DNA from: Arthrobacter koreensis
GTDB lineage: Bacteria > Actinomycetota > Actinomycetes > Actinomycetales > Micrococcaceae
Assembly (NCBI RefSeq): GCF_009193255.1
Contig: NZ_WACG01000002.1
Coordinates: 1-64,000 of the forward strand
Direction: 5' to 3'
DNA: 64,000 nucleotides
In this document: positions 10,030 to 19,420 of the stretch, in pieces
Layout of the letters: each line of letters begins with the position of its first letter
How positions within the stretch are numbered: position 1 is the first letter of the stretch
Notes under the pieces: generated by a model
What the model was told of the DNA's origin: nothing
The model's input: the letters and a program-made list of their open reading frames with translations, nothing else
Database searches by the model: none
Translations under genes and position numbers: made by a program

Positions 10030-11178
10030 ATGCCGTCAAACGTTCCTCCATCCAGTGCCGGAACGGACGGCGCCCAGGCCGTGCCCCGGCACAATGACAC
10101 CGTCGAGCTGGACCTTTCCGCCCAGCTGAACCCCACCCTCGTCCTCGACCGGGCAGAACTCGCAGCCCAGGAGCAGGCGGAAATGCCCAAGGCTCCCGCC
10201 CCGGCAGCCCGCAGTTCCCGGTCCGCAGAGGAGGAACTGCGTTCCACCGCCGTCGGCCGTGCCATTGGTGCCTACCTGCAGCACATGGCCGTCGAACGAG
10301 GGCTGGCCCGCAATACGGTGGATGCCTACCGCCGCGACCTGCTGCGTTATGCGCGTTTCCTTGCCGCCGGCGGACGCACCTCCGTCACCGATATCACCCG
10401 GCACGACGTCACTGCCTTTGCCAGGTCCATCGCGGAGGGGTCCGACGGCGCCTCCGCCCTCAGCGTGCGCTCAGCCGCCCGGACCATCGTTGCCGTGCGC
10501 GGACTTCACAAGTTCTGGGCGCTGGAAGGGCTGACGGAGCAGGATCCCGCCGCAGACGTACATCCGCCGCTTCCGGGCAAACGCCTGCCCAAGGCCATTA
10601 GCGTGGATGAGGTGACGCGCATCCTGGAAGCCGTTCCGCTGGACACCCCCACCGGGCTGCGTGACCGGGCCCTGCTTGAGTTCCTCTATTCCACCGGCGC
10701 ACGCATCAGCGAAGCTGTGGGCCTGGATATCGACGACCTCTCACTTGAACGCATCCCGGCCAACGGCCCGGACGTCGTCCGCCTGTTCGGCAAAGGGTCG
10801 AAGGAACGCCTGGTGCCGCTCGGCTCCTACGCTGCACGGGCATTGGACGAGTACCTCGTCCGTGGCCGGCCCGGCGCAGCGGCCAAGGGGAAAGGCACCC
10901 CGGCACTCTTCCTCAATGCGCGTGGCGGACGGCTGAGCCGGCAGAGCGCCTGGACGATCCTCAAGACCGCCGCCGAACGGGCGAAGATCGACCGGGATGT
11001 TTCCCCGCACACCCTGCGCCATTCCTTCGCCACGCACCTGCTGGAGGGCGGTGCGGACGTTCGCGTAGTCCAGGAGCTGCTTGGCCACGCGTCCGTCACG
11101 ACGACCCAGGTGTACACACTGGTCACGGCCGACACGCTGCGTGAAGTCTATGCCGCGGCCCATCCGCGGGCACTGTGA
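10030..11178 (+). CDS. xerD: Tyrosine recombinase XerD with long N-terminal extension
   Basis: A 382-residue site-specific recombinase that resolves chromosome dimers at dif. The core-binding domain starts at about residue 76 ([19 protein letters not shown]). The catalytic domain shows Arg in [11 protein letters not shown], the [11 protein letters not shown] box, [14 protein letters not shown] with the nucleophile Tyr, and the intermediate His. Family members are usually about 300 residues; here about 75 extra residues rich in Pro, Ala and Ser precede the core. The ATG at 10030 has a good GGGGGA site, so the extension seems real. Confidence 0.93.
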   Translation: MPSNVPPSSAGTDGAQAVPRHNDTVELDLSAQLNPTLVLDRAELAAQEQAEMPKAPAPAARSSRSAEEELRSTAVGRAIGAYLQHMAVERGLARNTVDAYRRDLLRYARFLAAGGRTSVTDITRHDVTAFARSIAEGSDGASALSVRSAARTIVAVRGLHKFWALEGLTEQDPAADVHPPLPGKRLPKAISVDEVTRILEAVPLDTPTGLRDRALLEFLYSTGARISEAVGLDIDDLSLERIPANGPDVVRLFGKGSKERLVPLGSYAARALDEYLVRGRPGAAAKGKGTPALFLNARGGRLSRQSAWTILKTAAERAKIDRDVSPHTLRHSFATHLLEGGADVRVVQELLGHASVTTTQVYTLVTADTLREVYAAAHPRAL

Positions 11179-11681
11179 ACCCGGCCGGGCAGTCGCCGCG
11201 GGCAACCCCGGTGGTGCTGTGCTTCCTGATGCGCGAAACCCGCGGCGGCGGGCAGGAAGTTCTGCTGGGGCTGAAGAAGACCGGATTCGGTGTTGGCCGC
11301 ATCGTGAGCCTGGGCGGACACGTGGAGCCGGGAGAGACCCCCGAGCAGGCCGCCGTCCGGGAAGTCTTCGAGGAATCCGGGGTCAGGATGGCGGAATCTG
11401 ATCTTGAACCGGCCGGGACCATCGAATTCGTCTTTCCCGCGAAACCCGAATGGGACATGTCCACGGTGGTCTACCGCAGCTGGAACTGGCTGGGGGAGCC
11501 GTCCCCGTCGTCGGAAATCGATCCTGCCTGGTACCCCGCAGGCTCCATTCCGTACCCGCACATGTGGGAAGATTCGGCGCACTGGCTGCCGCGCGTGCTC
11601 GATGGCGACTACTTCGCCGCCGTCATCACGCTGGCGCCGGACAATGAGTGCGTGGCAAGCGTCGTCTTTTCCTCCACCTAG
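11175..11681 (+). CDS. NUDIX hydrolase, MutT/MTH1-like 8-oxo-dGTP diphosphatase
   Basis: A 168-residue NUDIX protein. The box [23 protein letters not shown] matches the GxxxxxExxxxxxxREUxEExG pattern, and the flanking [13 protein letters not shown] and [11 protein letters not shown] resemble MTH1-type purine nucleoside triphosphatases that clear 8-oxo-dGTP or 2-hydroxy-dATP. The GTG start overlaps the xerD stop (GTGA), so it is translationally coupled. It is the second NUDIX gene within 2 kb. Confidence 0.85.
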   Translation: MNPAGQSPRATPVVLCFLMRETRGGGQEVLLGLKKTGFGVGRIVSLGGHVEPGETPEQAAVREVFEESGVRMAESDLEPAGTIEFVFPAKPEWDMSTVVYRSWNWLGEPSPSSEIDPAWYPAGSIPYPHMWEDSAHWLPRVLDGDYFAAVITLAPDNECVASVVFSST

Positions 11682-11702
11682 AGGGCTGGATGGCCCCGCC
11701 GT

Positions 11703-12173
11703 TCAGGCAGCCCTGCGCGCCGGTCCCGGCCGCTGTGCAGCCCGGCTTCCTGTCCCGGCTTCTCGGCTGCCGGTTGCGGCGGCCAGACCGGTCAGCGGCA
11801 TGCCCACGTACATCGGCTCTGCCCGGTTCACCACGTAGGTCTCATGCCAAATACCTACGGCACCGGGTGCGCTGCGTGCCCGGCGGTTGAATTCCGCCCA
11901 GGCCGGCCGGTGTTCGGCACCGGTGTCACTGGCGTAGGCGTCCTCGGGGGTTCGCCAGTACTGGACCACCAGCGGGCCGCCTGCACCCATAGTGATGCGG
12001 TAGCCCAGCAGTCCTGAACCGGCGTCGGCCGACAGCTCCGCGAGCATCCGCGGCATGGCCATAAATACCGGTATCCAGAGATCCGGGCGGTGCAGGCGGT
12101 TCACCCGCATGCCGATCAGGAGCTTCCCGGATGAGACACGAATGCCCGCCGCAGGAAAACCTGCGGCGGGCAT
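11703..12173 (-). CDS. DUF4188-type monooxygenase-like protein, probably 5'-truncated
   Basis: The middle of this frame matches the DUF4188 family as I recall it: IGMRVNRLHRPDLWIPVF, MPRMLAELS, GYRITMGAGGPLVVQYWR and AEHRPAWAEFNRRA. The 20 or so residues that normally precede the IGMR segment are not recognisable. The only upstream ATG (12173) lies inside the right arm of a perfect hairpin (12136-12179), and there is no ribosome binding site. Translation from ATG 12110 would start within the fold. It may be a decaying remnant after a rearrangement. It lies downstream of prpC on the same strand and converges on mutT. Confidence 0.5.
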   Translation of the reverse strand: MPAAGFPAAGIRVSSGKLLIGMRVNRLHRPDLWIPVFMAMPRMLAELSADAGSGLLGYRITMGAGGPLVVQYWRTPEDAYASDTGAEHRPAWAEFNRRARSAPGAVGIWHETYVVNRAEPMYVGMPLTGLAAATGSREAGTGSRAAQRPGPARRAA

Positions 12174-12179
12174 TCGTGT
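12136..12179. terminator. Perfect 20-bp hairpin at the end of the prp operon
   Basis: The arm ACACGAATGCCCGCCGCAGG (12136-12155) pairs exactly with 12160-12179 around an AAAA loop. It lies 14 nt beyond the prpC stop. On the plus strand a short T run follows and on the minus strand none does, so as an intrinsic terminator it works best for plus-strand transcripts from mutT, but its place suits prpC as well. It is probably bidirectional. Confidence 0.75.
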
Positions 12180-12193
12180 TTTGAACCGGGCCT

Positions 12194-13330
12194 TTAGGCC
12201 AGGTGGCGCTCGTCCGGGCCGTTGTATTCACTCAGCGGACGGATCAGCGAGTTGGCTTCCAGCTGCTCCATGATGTGCGCGGTCCAGCCGGTGATCCGCG
12301 CCGCTACGAACAGCGGAGTGAAGGTTGGCGTGTCGAAGCCCATCAGGTGGTAGGCCGGTCCCGCCGGATAGTCCAGGTTGGGCAGGATGTTCTTCCGCTC
12401 CGCCATCGCCGTTTCCAGCGCCGTGTAGAGCTCGCCGAGGTCCGGACGGTCATAGTGCTTGATCATCGCGTCCAGTGAAGCCTTCATCGTGGGAACGCGG
12501 GAATCACCGTTCTTGTAGACCCGGTGGCCAAAGCCCATGATCTTCTTCTTCTCGGCCAGCGCCTCATCCAACCAGGCAGCGGCGTAGGCGGCAGCTTCGT
12601 CCTCCTCCGCGGTGGCCTCGGTGATCTCCTGGAAGGTGTGCATCACGGCCTCGTTGGCTCCGCCGTGCAGCGGACCCTTCAGTGCACCGATGGCTCCGGT
12701 AACCGCCGAATGCAGGTCCGCCAGCGTGGAGGTGATCACCCGCGCCGTGAACGTGGACGCATTAAAGGAGTGCTCCGCGTACAGGATCATCGAGACGTTG
12801 AAAGCGTCCACCACCTCGGGGGCGGCTTCCTCACCGAAGGTCATCCAGAGGAAGTTGGCCGAGTACCCCAGGTCTTCCCGTGGCTCCACCAGGTCCTCGC
12901 CGCGCCGGCGCCGCTGGTCATAGGCGACGACGGCAGGCATGCCGGCGAAGAGGCTCACGGACTTTGCGAGGTTGGCCTCTGCGCTGGAATCGTCCGCAGC
13001 CTCGTGCTGGGCACCCAGGACCGAGGCAGCCGTCCGGCACACATCCATCGGATGGCAGGTGACCGGCAGCGCGTCGATGACCGCCTTCAGCTCCGGAGAC
13101 AGTGCCCGCTGGGAACGCTCGGCGTCGGTAAACACCGCGAGTTCATCCGCCGAGGGCAGCTCTCCGTGCCAGAGCAGGTAGGCAACTTCCTCGAACGAGC
13201 ACTTGGCGGCCAGCTCCTGGACAGGGTAGCCGCGGTAGAGCAGCGAGTTCGTTTCCGGGTTGACCTTGGAAATGCGGGTGGTGTCCACCAGCACTCCGGC
13301 CAGGCCCTTATGAATCGTGGTGTCGGTCAT
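12194..13330 (-). CDS. prpC: 2-methylcitrate synthase
   Basis: A 378-residue short-type citrate synthase. The key motifs are GGANEAVMHTF, GFGHRVYKNGDSR and the C-terminal ITGWTAHIMEQ. In this operon it would condense propionyl-CoA with oxaloacetate to 2-methylcitrate, the first step of the methylcitrate cycle. It may also accept acetyl-CoA; sequence alone does not decide this. It is the last prp gene, 82 nt after prpB, with a hairpin beyond its stop. Confidence 0.9.
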   Translation of the reverse strand: MTDTTIHKGLAGVLVDTTRISKVNPETNSLLYRGYPVQELAAKCSFEEVAYLLWHGELPSADELAVFTDAERSQRALSPELKAVIDALPVTCHPMDVCRTAASVLGAQHEAADDSSAEANLAKSVSLFAGMPAVVAYDQRRRRGEDLVEPREDLGYSANFLWMTFGEEAAPEVVDAFNVSMILYAEHSFNASTFTARVITSTLADLHSAVTGAIGALKGPLHGGANEAVMHTFQEITEATAEEDEAAAYAAAWLDEALAEKKKIMGFGHRVYKNGDSRVPTMKASLDAMIKHYDRPDLGELYTALETAMAERKNILPNLDYPAGPAYHLMGFDTPTFTPLFVAARITGWTAHIMEQLEANSLIRPLSEYNGPDERHLA

Positions 13331-13412
13331 TGGGACTCCTTCGTCGTGGTGCGCAGGTCAGCGGTGGTGCAGTGCCTTCTTTGGTGAGTATGCCGGAATG
13401 GAACGTCCGGGG

Positions 13413-14327
13413 TCAGGCCGACGCCGGGGTGCCGGGGACCTGGAAATTGAATACCGAGGTATCGAAGCGGTTGTACGCCTCATAATCCACCAGATCGTAC
13501 AGGCGCGCACGTGTGAGCATGCTGGGAACACTGGCGGCCTGGGTGCCGTCGGCCTTGATGGTCTCCAGCGTCCGCTCGGCAGCGCCCATGGCACTGCGCA
13601 GCAGCGTCACCGGGTAGATGACTATGTTCACGCCTGCGGAAGCGAGCTGGTCATAGGTGAATAGTTCGCTCTTGCCGAACTCGGTCATGTTGGCCAGGAT
13701 CGGGACGTCGACGGCGGCGCGGATGGCGGCGAATTCCTCCACCGTCTTCATGGCCTCAGGGAAGATCGCATCTGCGCCTGCCTCGACGAGGGCGCGGGCC
13801 CGTTCCTGGGCGGCTTCCAGGCCCTCGACCGCGCGGATATCCGTACGGGCCATGATCAGGAAGTTCGGGTCCCGGCGGGCATCGGCGGCAGCGCGGATCC
13901 GCTTGGTGGCGGTGTCCAGGTCCACCACGTTCTTGCCGTCCAGGTGGCCGCAGCGCTTCGGGTTGAACTGGTCCTCGATATGGCAGCCGGCCAGCCCGGC
14001 GTTCTCCAGCTCCTGGATGGTGCGGGCAACGTTCATCGGCTCGCCGAAGCCGGTGTCGGCGTCGACAATGGCCGGCAGGTCCGTCATCCGGGCAATCTGT
14101 CCGGCGCGGGCAGCCACCTCGGTCAGCGTCGTCAGGCCGATGTCCGGCAGGCCCAGGTCATTGGCCAGGACTGCGCCGGAGATGTAGACGCCGGAGAAGC
14201 CCTTTTCCTGGATGAGCCGTGCGGACAGCGGGTTGAACGCTCCCGGGTACTGCTGGAGGGTGCCTGATGCCAGGCCTTCGCGCATCGCGATGCGCTTCTG
14301 CTCAGGGGTAGTGGAGGAGTACAGCAT
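13413..14327 (-). CDS. prpB: 2-methylisocitrate lyase
   Basis: A 304-residue member of the isocitrate lyase/PEP mutase superfamily. The active-site KRCGH motif is at residues 124-128, preceded by IEDQFNP, and VDADTGFGEP supplies metal ligands. It splits 2-methylisocitrate into pyruvate and succinate. Its ATG directly abuts the prpD stop codon, so the two are translationally coupled. Confidence 0.95.
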   Translation of the reverse strand: MLYSSTTPEQKRIAMREGLASGTLQQYPGAFNPLSARLIQEKGFSGVYISGAVLANDLGLPDIGLTTLTEVAARAGQIARMTDLPAIVDADTGFGEPMNVARTIQELENAGLAGCHIEDQFNPKRCGHLDGKNVVDLDTATKRIRAAADARRDPNFLIMARTDIRAVEGLEAAQERARALVEAGADAIFPEAMKTVEEFAAIRAAVDVPILANMTEFGKSELFTYDQLASAGVNIVIYPVTLLRSAMGAAERTLETIKADGTQAASVPSMLTRARLYDLVDYEAYNRFDTSVFNFQVPGTPASA

Positions 14328-15845
14328 CTAGAACAGTCCCTTCGGTGCGGCGGCGGGGTCGATGACGCCTGCTGCGGCGTTGATGTTGAGCTGGCCGAGT
14401 TCCCCGGCCGCGAGTTCGGGGAGGCGCTCGGCGGCCGCAATGAAGCGGTCCATTTCCTCCTCCGAGACCAGTCCCGCCGCCAGCGTGCGGAACTTGTGGA
14501 TGTAGTCGGCGCGGACGAACGGCCGGGCACCAAGCGGATGGGCGTCGGCCACGGCGATCTCGTCCGTGATCACGGTGCCGTCCGCCAGCGTGATGTCCAC
14601 CCGGCCGCCGAAGGCCTTCTCCGCAATGTCCACCGAGTGGTACCGGCGGGTCCACTCGGGATCCTCCACCGTGGTGACCTTGTGCCAGAGCGCTACGGTA
14701 TCCGGGCGCCCGGCACGTTCGGGGGAGTAGGAATCAACGTGGTGCCAGGCGCCGTCCTGCAGGGCGACCGTGAAGATGTACGGGATCGAGTGGTCCAGGG
14801 TCTCGCGTGACGCAGTGGGATCGTACTTCTGCGGGTCGTTGGCGCCGGAGCCGATGACGTAGTGGGTGTGGTGCGAGGTGGAGATCAGCACCGAGGCAAC
14901 GTTGGCCGGGTCGGCCGTCTCGGGGTGCTCGCGGTGGATCTTCCGGGCCAGGTCGATCCAGGCCTGGGCCTGGTACTCGGCTGAGTGTTCCTTGGTGTAA
15001 GTGTCCAGGATGGCACGCTTCGCCTCGCCCGGGGCCGGCAGCGGCACGTCGTAGGAGGCATCGGGCCCGTCGAGCAGCCAGGCAATGACACCGTCTTCGC
15101 CTTCGTAGATGGGGGTGGGGGAGGTCTGGCCGCGCATGGCACGGTCCACGGCCTCGACGGCCATCTTCCCGGCGAATGCGGGTGCGTGCGCCTTCCAGGT
15201 GGAGATCTCACCCTTGCGGGACTGCCGCGTTGCGGTGGTGGTGTGCAGTGCCTGGCCCACGGCCTGGAAGATGGTCTCGGTGTCCAGGCCCAGGAGGGTT
15301 CCAATGCCGGCCGCGGCGGAGGGACCGAGGTGGGCGACGTGGTCGATCTTGTGCTTGTGAAGGCAGATGGCCTTAGCCAGGTCCACCTGGATTTCGTAGC
15401 CGGTGGCGATGCCGCGCAGCAGGTCCGCGCCGGATGCGCCGGTGTGCTGGGCAGCGGCCAGGATCGGAGGAATGTTGTCTCCGGGGTGTGAGTATTCCGC
15501 GGCGAGGAAGGTGTCGTGGTAATCCAGTTCACGGACGGCCACCCCGTTGGCCCAGGCGGCCCACTCGGGGGAAGTCTTTTCCTGGACACCGAAGACAGAG
15601 GCTCCGGAACCCCCGGAAGACGGCGTGAAGGACAGCGCCTGCGCCCGGGCGGCGACGATCGGTCCGCGGTTCAGGGATGCCACGGCCACGGAGGCGTTGT
15701 CGATGATGCGGTTAATGACCATGTCTGCGACGTCGTCCGTGACGTCCACGGGGTCGGCGGCAACAGCGGCGATCTTCCAGGCCAGCTGCTCCTCGCGGGG
15801 CAGGTTTTCCTCACTGCGGTAAACACGTACGTGATGCGTTTTCAA
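14328..15845 (-). CDS. prpD: 2-methylcitrate dehydratase (MmgE/PrpD family)
   Basis: A 505-residue MmgE/PrpD protein that dehydrates 2-methylcitrate to 2-methyl-cis-aconitate. It has the family features [27 protein letters not shown] and the [22 protein letters not shown] block, and is of usual length. It is the first structural gene after gntR (26 nt gap) and abuts prpB. No separate acnD/prpF is present, so this is the PrpD-dependent version of the pathway. Confidence 0.94.
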   Translation of the reverse strand: MKTHHVRVYRSEENLPREEQLAWKIAAVAADPVDVTDDVADMVINRIIDNASVAVASLNRGPIVAARAQALSFTPSSGGSGASVFGVQEKTSPEWAAWANGVAVRELDYHDTFLAAEYSHPGDNIPPILAAAQHTGASGADLLRGIATGYEIQVDLAKAICLHKHKIDHVAHLGPSAAAGIGTLLGLDTETIFQAVGQALHTTTATRQSRKGEISTWKAHAPAFAGKMAVEAVDRAMRGQTSPTPIYEGEDGVIAWLLDGPDASYDVPLPAPGEAKRAILDTYTKEHSAEYQAQAWIDLARKIHREHPETADPANVASVLISTSHHTHYVIGSGANDPQKYDPTASRETLDHSIPYIFTVALQDGAWHHVDSYSPERAGRPDTVALWHKVTTVEDPEWTRRYHSVDIAEKAFGGRVDITLADGTVITDEIAVADAHPLGARPFVRADYIHKFRTLAAGLVSEEEMDRFIAAAERLPELAAGELGQLNINAAAGVIDPAAAPKGLF

Positions 15846-15871
15846 GGCGTGGTCCTCTCGGGTGGTTCGTC

Positions 15872-16519
15872 TCAGGGGTGGTTGACGGTGGTGAAGTGTT
15901 CAAGGCTCTTGTGCAGATGGACTTTGGTGGCGGCTGCTGCGAGGGCGGGGTCCCCGGATGCGATGGCCGCTGCAATCGTGGCGTGTTCGCCGGCCGTCTC
16001 GCGCAGCCGCGCCGGGTTGTCCTTCGCCAGCCGGCGCACCCGTGCAAGGTGCAGCCGCACGTTGACCAGGGCCTGCGCCAGATAGGGATTGGCGGCAGCT
16101 TCGTCGATTCCGGCGTCCAGCCGCGCCACGAGGGCGTAGTACCCGCGCCGCGCCGGGTCTTCGCCGGGATCCGCGTCCAGCCGCGCCGCCGCTTCCTGGA
16201 AATCGCTCCGCAGTCCGCGGAAGATCTCGGGCCGGCCCCTTACCGCCGCGAGCGAGGCCGCCTGGCATTCCAGGGCTTGCCGCAGTTCGAAGAGCGCGAG
16301 CACGGTTTCAGGGGAGATGGGCGTGACGACGACGCCGCGTCCGTTGTGCGGAGCGGTCAGCCCGTCCGCGGTAAGCCTGGCGAGGGCCTCGCGCAGCGGA
16401 GTCCGGGAGACGCCCAGCCGCTGGGACTGTTCAACTTCTCCCAGCACGGTTCCCGGGGGCAGCCGCCATTCGACGATGTCCTCCCGCAGCATGGCGTAAG
16501 CCTTGTCGCTGGCCCGCAT
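15872..16519 (-). CDS. GntR-family (FCD) regulator of propionate genes
   Basis: A 215-residue regulator. The N-terminal winged helix has [36 protein letters not shown] and the wing NGRGVVV. The C-terminal all-helical FCD effector domain follows from about residue 80. ATG 16519 is chosen because GGGAAGGG precedes it; the frame runs open much further upstream through the operator region, which is not coding. It is the first gene of the prpDBC operon and divergent to prpE. A 10-bp palindrome 35 nt upstream suggests autoregulation. The effector is probably a methylcitrate-cycle intermediate or acyl-CoA (inference). Confidence 0.9.
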   Translation of the reverse strand: MRASDKAYAMLREDIVEWRLPPGTVLGEVEQSQRLGVSRTPLREALARLTADGLTAPHNGRGVVVTPISPETVLALFELRQALECQAASLAAVRGRPEIFRGLRSDFQEAAARLDADPGEDPARRGYYALVARLDAGIDEAAANPYLAQALVNVRLHLARVRRLAKDNPARLRETAGEHATIAAAIASGDPALAAAATKVHLHKSLEHFTTVNHP

Positions 16520-16554
16520 GGTAGCCCTTCCCACGATGTCTCTTGCTCGCCTCA

Positions 16555-16564
16555 GTGTATACAC
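16555..16564. promoter_or_regulatory. Palindromic operator, gntR-proximal copy
   Basis: A perfect palindrome, GTGTATACAC, 36 nt upstream of the gntR start. It fits the NGTATACN core bound by FadR/FCD-type GntR proteins and is identical to the copy at 16618. The likely bound protein is the adjacent regulator. Confidence 0.75.
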
Positions 16565-16617
16565 AGAAAGGGTTATCGTGCAGCAAGTCTCCCGTTTGCT
16601 CCGGCCGTGAGCACGTT

Positions 16618-16627
16618 GTGTATACAC
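16618..16627. promoter_or_regulatory. Palindromic operator, prpE-proximal copy
   Basis: A second perfect GTGTATACAC, centre to centre 63 bp (six helical turns) from the first. It sits just upstream of a possible prpE promoter (TTCCAC 16636-16641, 16-bp spacer, TACGAT 16658-16663). Binding here would control prpE in concert with the prpDBC operon, and the spacing would allow a repression loop. Confidence 0.75.
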
Positions 16628-16726
16628 ATGGGGGTTTCCACAACCCTCGCGGTCGCCTACGATGGCCGGTACGCACGGTTGCGTGCGCCGCGACCACGCG
16701 AACGGACCGCGAATCGAGGAGGATTC

Positions 16727-18643
16727 ATGGGAACTGCCGGCTACGCCGAAACCTATGCCGCCAGCGTCAATAACCCGGAGGCGTTTTGGCTGAAGGCAGC
16801 GGACCTCATCGATTGGGATGTCCGGCCGCAGCGGGCGCTGGATGACTCCGGCGCCCCGCTGTTCCGCTGGTTCCCGGACGGTGCATTGAATACCAGCTAC
16901 AACGCCCTTGACCGCCACGTACTGGCCGGGCGCGGCAGCGAGACTGCGCTCGTGTACGACTCAGCGATGCTCGGCAGCCAGCGCACCTACACCTTTGCCG
17001 AACTGCTCTCGGAGGTGGAGACCTTCGCCGGAGTACTGCACGGGCAGGGTATCCGTGCCGGGGACCGTGTGGTCATCTACCTGCCGATGATCCCCGAGGC
17101 AGTGATTGCCATGCTGGCCTGCGCCCGGCTGGGCGCGGTGCATTCGGTAGTGTTTGGCGGCTTCGCCGCCACTGAGCTGGCGGCACGGATTGACGACGCC
17201 CGTCCTGACGCCGTGGTGACCGCCAGCGGGGGACTAGAGCCCAAGCGACGCGTGGAGTACCTCCCCACCGTCGCCCAGGCACTGGAGGCATCAGCCCACC
17301 CGGTACGCGCCGTCGTCGTCACGGCCCGCGAGGGTTTTGCCCACACGGCAGCGGAGTTCGACGGCGCGGGCGGCGCAGCCTGGCTGGACTGGGCCATGCT
17401 GGCCGCCTCTGCCCGTCCACAGGGACCAGTCAGCGTTGCCGCCACAGACCCGCTGTACATTCTCTACACCTCCGGAACCACGGGTTCACCCAAGGGCGTG
17501 GTGCGGGACAATGGTGGCCACGCAGTGGCCCTGGCCTGGTCAATGGCCAATATCTACGACGTCGCTCCGGGCCAGACAATGTGGACGGCCTCCGACGTCG
17601 GCTGGGTTGTGGGGCACTCCTACATTGTGTACGGACCGCTGATTGCCGGTGCCGCCACAGTCCTGTACGAGGGCAAGCCGGTGGGGACTCCCGACGCCGG
17701 TGCGTTCTGGCGGGTGGCGGCCGAACACGGCGTCGACGTTCTCTTCACCGCGCCCACAGCGTTGCGGGCCATACGCCGGGCAGACCCCGATGCCGCCCTC
17801 ACCGCGGGATATGACCTCTCCGGCCTCAGGACCCTCTTCGCCGCGGGGGAACGGCTGGACCCGGAGACGTACCGGTGGGCCTCCGAATCGCTGGGCATCC
17901 CGGTGGTGGACCACTGGTGGCAGACCGAAACCGGATGGGCCATCTGCGCGAACCCCATGGGACTGGACGCGCAGCCCCTGAAGGCCGGTTCGCCGACCTT
18001 CCCTGTCCCGGGCTTCCGGGTGCGGATTGTCGACGGTGCCGGCGCGGAGGTTCCGCCCGGGGCAGAGGGGAACATTGTCCTGGACCTGCCGCTGCCGCCG
18101 GGAACCCTCGCAACGCTGTGGGGCAGCGATGACCGTTACCGTGCCTCCTACCTGGAAGCCTTTGAGGGCAGCTATGCCACCGGCGACTCGGGCTACCTGG
18201 ACGAGGACGGCTACGTGTTTGTCATGGGGAGGACTGATGACGTCATCAACGTGGCAGGCCACCGGCTTTCCACCGGAGCGATCGAGCAGATTGTTGCCTC
18301 GCACCCTGCCGTTGCCGAATGCGCCGTGATCGGGGTGAAGGACAGCCTTAAGGGACAGCGGCCCTGTGGGTACGTGGTCCTCAAGGCCGGAGCGGAAGCT
18401 GTGGAGGAGGAAATCCAGGCTGCGCTCGCGGACCTGGTCCGCACCAGGATCGGCCCGGTGGCCGATTTCCGCGAGGTCCGGGTGGTGGAGGCGCTGCCAA
18501 AGACACGTTCCGGAAAGATCCTGCGCAAGACCATGCGCCAAATTGCTGACGGGGATGACTTCACCGTGCCCTCCACCATCGAAGACCGTTCAGTGCTCGA
18601 TGACCTCATCCCGCTGCTGCGTCCCGATCCCGCCGCATCCTGA
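16727..18643 (+). CDS. prpE: Propionyl-CoA synthetase
   Basis: A 638-residue AMP-forming acyl-CoA synthetase of the ACS/PrpE branch. The P-loop-like motif is YTSGTTGSPKG, DHWWQTETGW is the characteristic aromatic-rich A4/A5 segment, GDSGYLDEDGY follows and the catalytic Lys lies in PKTRSGKILRK. It activates propionate to propionyl-CoA for the methylcitrate cycle. ATG 16727 has a strong GAGGAGG site. It is divergent from gntR-prpDBC. Acetate or other short acids could also be substrates. Confidence 0.92.
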   Translation: MGTAGYAETYAASVNNPEAFWLKAADLIDWDVRPQRALDDSGAPLFRWFPDGALNTSYNALDRHVLAGRGSETALVYDSAMLGSQRTYTFAELLSEVETFAGVLHGQGIRAGDRVVIYLPMIPEAVIAMLACARLGAVHSVVFGGFAATELAARIDDARPDAVVTASGGLEPKRRVEYLPTVAQALEASAHPVRAVVVTAREGFAHTAAEFDGAGGAAWLDWAMLAASARPQGPVSVAATDPLYILYTSGTTGSPKGVVRDNGGHAVALAWSMANIYDVAPGQTMWTASDVGWVVGHSYIVYGPLIAGAATVLYEGKPVGTPDAGAFWRVAAEHGVDVLFTAPTALRAIRRADPDAALTAGYDLSGLRTLFAAGERLDPETYRWASESLGIPVVDHWWQTETGWAICANPMGLDAQPLKAGSPTFPVPGFRVRIVDGAGAEVPPGAEGNIVLDLPLPPGTLATLWGSDDRYRASYLEAFEGSYATGDSGYLDEDGYVFVMGRTDDVINVAGHRLSTGAIEQIVASHPAVAECAVIGVKDSLKGQRPCGYVVLKAGAEAVEEEIQAALADLVRTRIGPVADFREVRVVEALPKTRSGKILRKTMRQIADGDDFTVPSTIEDRSVLDDLIPLLRPDPAAS

Positions 18644-18651
18644 CCCATCGC

Positions 18652-18707
18652 CGAGAGGCCAGTTACGGCTGTTTAGAGCGCTCAAAAGAGCCGTAACTGC
18701 CCTCTCG
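18652..18707. repeat. 56-nt intergenic palindrome
   Basis: Arms CGAGAGGcCAGTTACGGCT (18652-18670) and 18689-18707 pair with one mismatch. The 18-nt centre is itself palindromic around GAGCGCTC, so the whole 56 nt is an almost loop-free inverted repeat with three mismatched pairs. It lies between the convergent prpE and response-regulator genes. There is no T run, so it is not a classic terminator. It looks like a dispersed palindromic element of the REP/PU kind, which a genome search would test. Confidence 0.7.
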
Positions 18708-18724
18708 CCGGACGGCAACGGGAA

Positions 18725-19420
18725 TCAGCGGCGCCAGGCGTACTCGAGCTCGGGCCGCCCGGGAGACCCGTAGCGCGGGGTCCTCAGGACCGCCCGCTGG
18801 GCCGTGAGGTGCTCGAGGTACCGGCGCACGGTGATCCGTGACATGGACAGTGCGGCAGAGACTTCCGAGGCGGACATCGGGGCCCCGGCCTGCTTGAGGG
18901 TTTCGGACACGGTCTGGAGTGTTTCCGGGGACAGCCCCTTGGGCAGGACTGCCGGTACCGCCGGACGGAGGGCGGCCAGCGCACGGTCCACCTCGGACTG
19001 AGTGGCGGAGGAGCCTTGACCGGCCAGGTTCGCGTGGAACTCACGGTAGGCCCCGAGCTTGGTGCTGAACGCTGCGAAGGTGAACGGCTTGATCAGGTAC
19101 TGGGCAATTCCCGCAGACATCGCCTGCCGCACAACCGGGAGTTCACGCACCGCGGTAACGGCAATGACGTCCGACGGGATCCCCGCACCGCGGATGCGGC
19201 GCAGCAGGTCGAGCCCGTGGAGGTCCGGCAGGTTCATGTCCAGCAGCACCAGGTCAACGTCCGCCTCCGGTGCCTGCAGGAACTTCAGGGCTTCGGCCGC
19301 GGTGTGGGCAACGCCGGCCAGCGTGTACCCGTCGGTGCGGCGCACATACTCCGAGTGCACCTCCGCCACCACCGGTTCGTCCTCCACCACCAGGACCCGG
19401 ATAAGCCGTTCCGCGATCAC
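18725..19420 (-). CDS. Response regulator, CitB/DcuR family
   Basis: A 231-residue regulator. The receiver domain has acidic VVEDEP, the phospho-acceptor Asp in LVLLDMNLPDL and Lys in YLIKPF. A C-terminal winged-helix region (SASEVSAALSMSRITVRRYLEHL) binds DNA. It pairs with the overlapping sensor kinase (4-nt GTGA overlap). Family members respond to citrate, malate, fumarate or similar acids, and with dctA adjacent it probably activates C4-dicarboxylate uptake. Confidence 0.92.
   Translation of the reverse strand: MIAERLIRVLVVEDEPVVAEVHSEYVRRTDGYTLAGVAHTAAEALKFLQAPEADVDLVLLDMNLPDLHGLDLLRRIRGAGIPSDVIAVTAVRELPVVRQAMSAGIAQYLIKPFTFAAFSTKLGAYREFHANLAGQGSSATQSEVDRALAALRPAVPAVLPKGLSPETLQTVSETLKQAGAPMSASEVSAALSMSRITVRRYLEHLTAQRAVLRTPRYGSPGRPELEYAWRR

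Noticed and set aside
16520-16918. N-terminal extension of the GntR frame by 133 codons
   Set aside because: It would run through both operators and into prpE and has no homology; ATG 16519 has a good ribosome site and gives the normal domain length.
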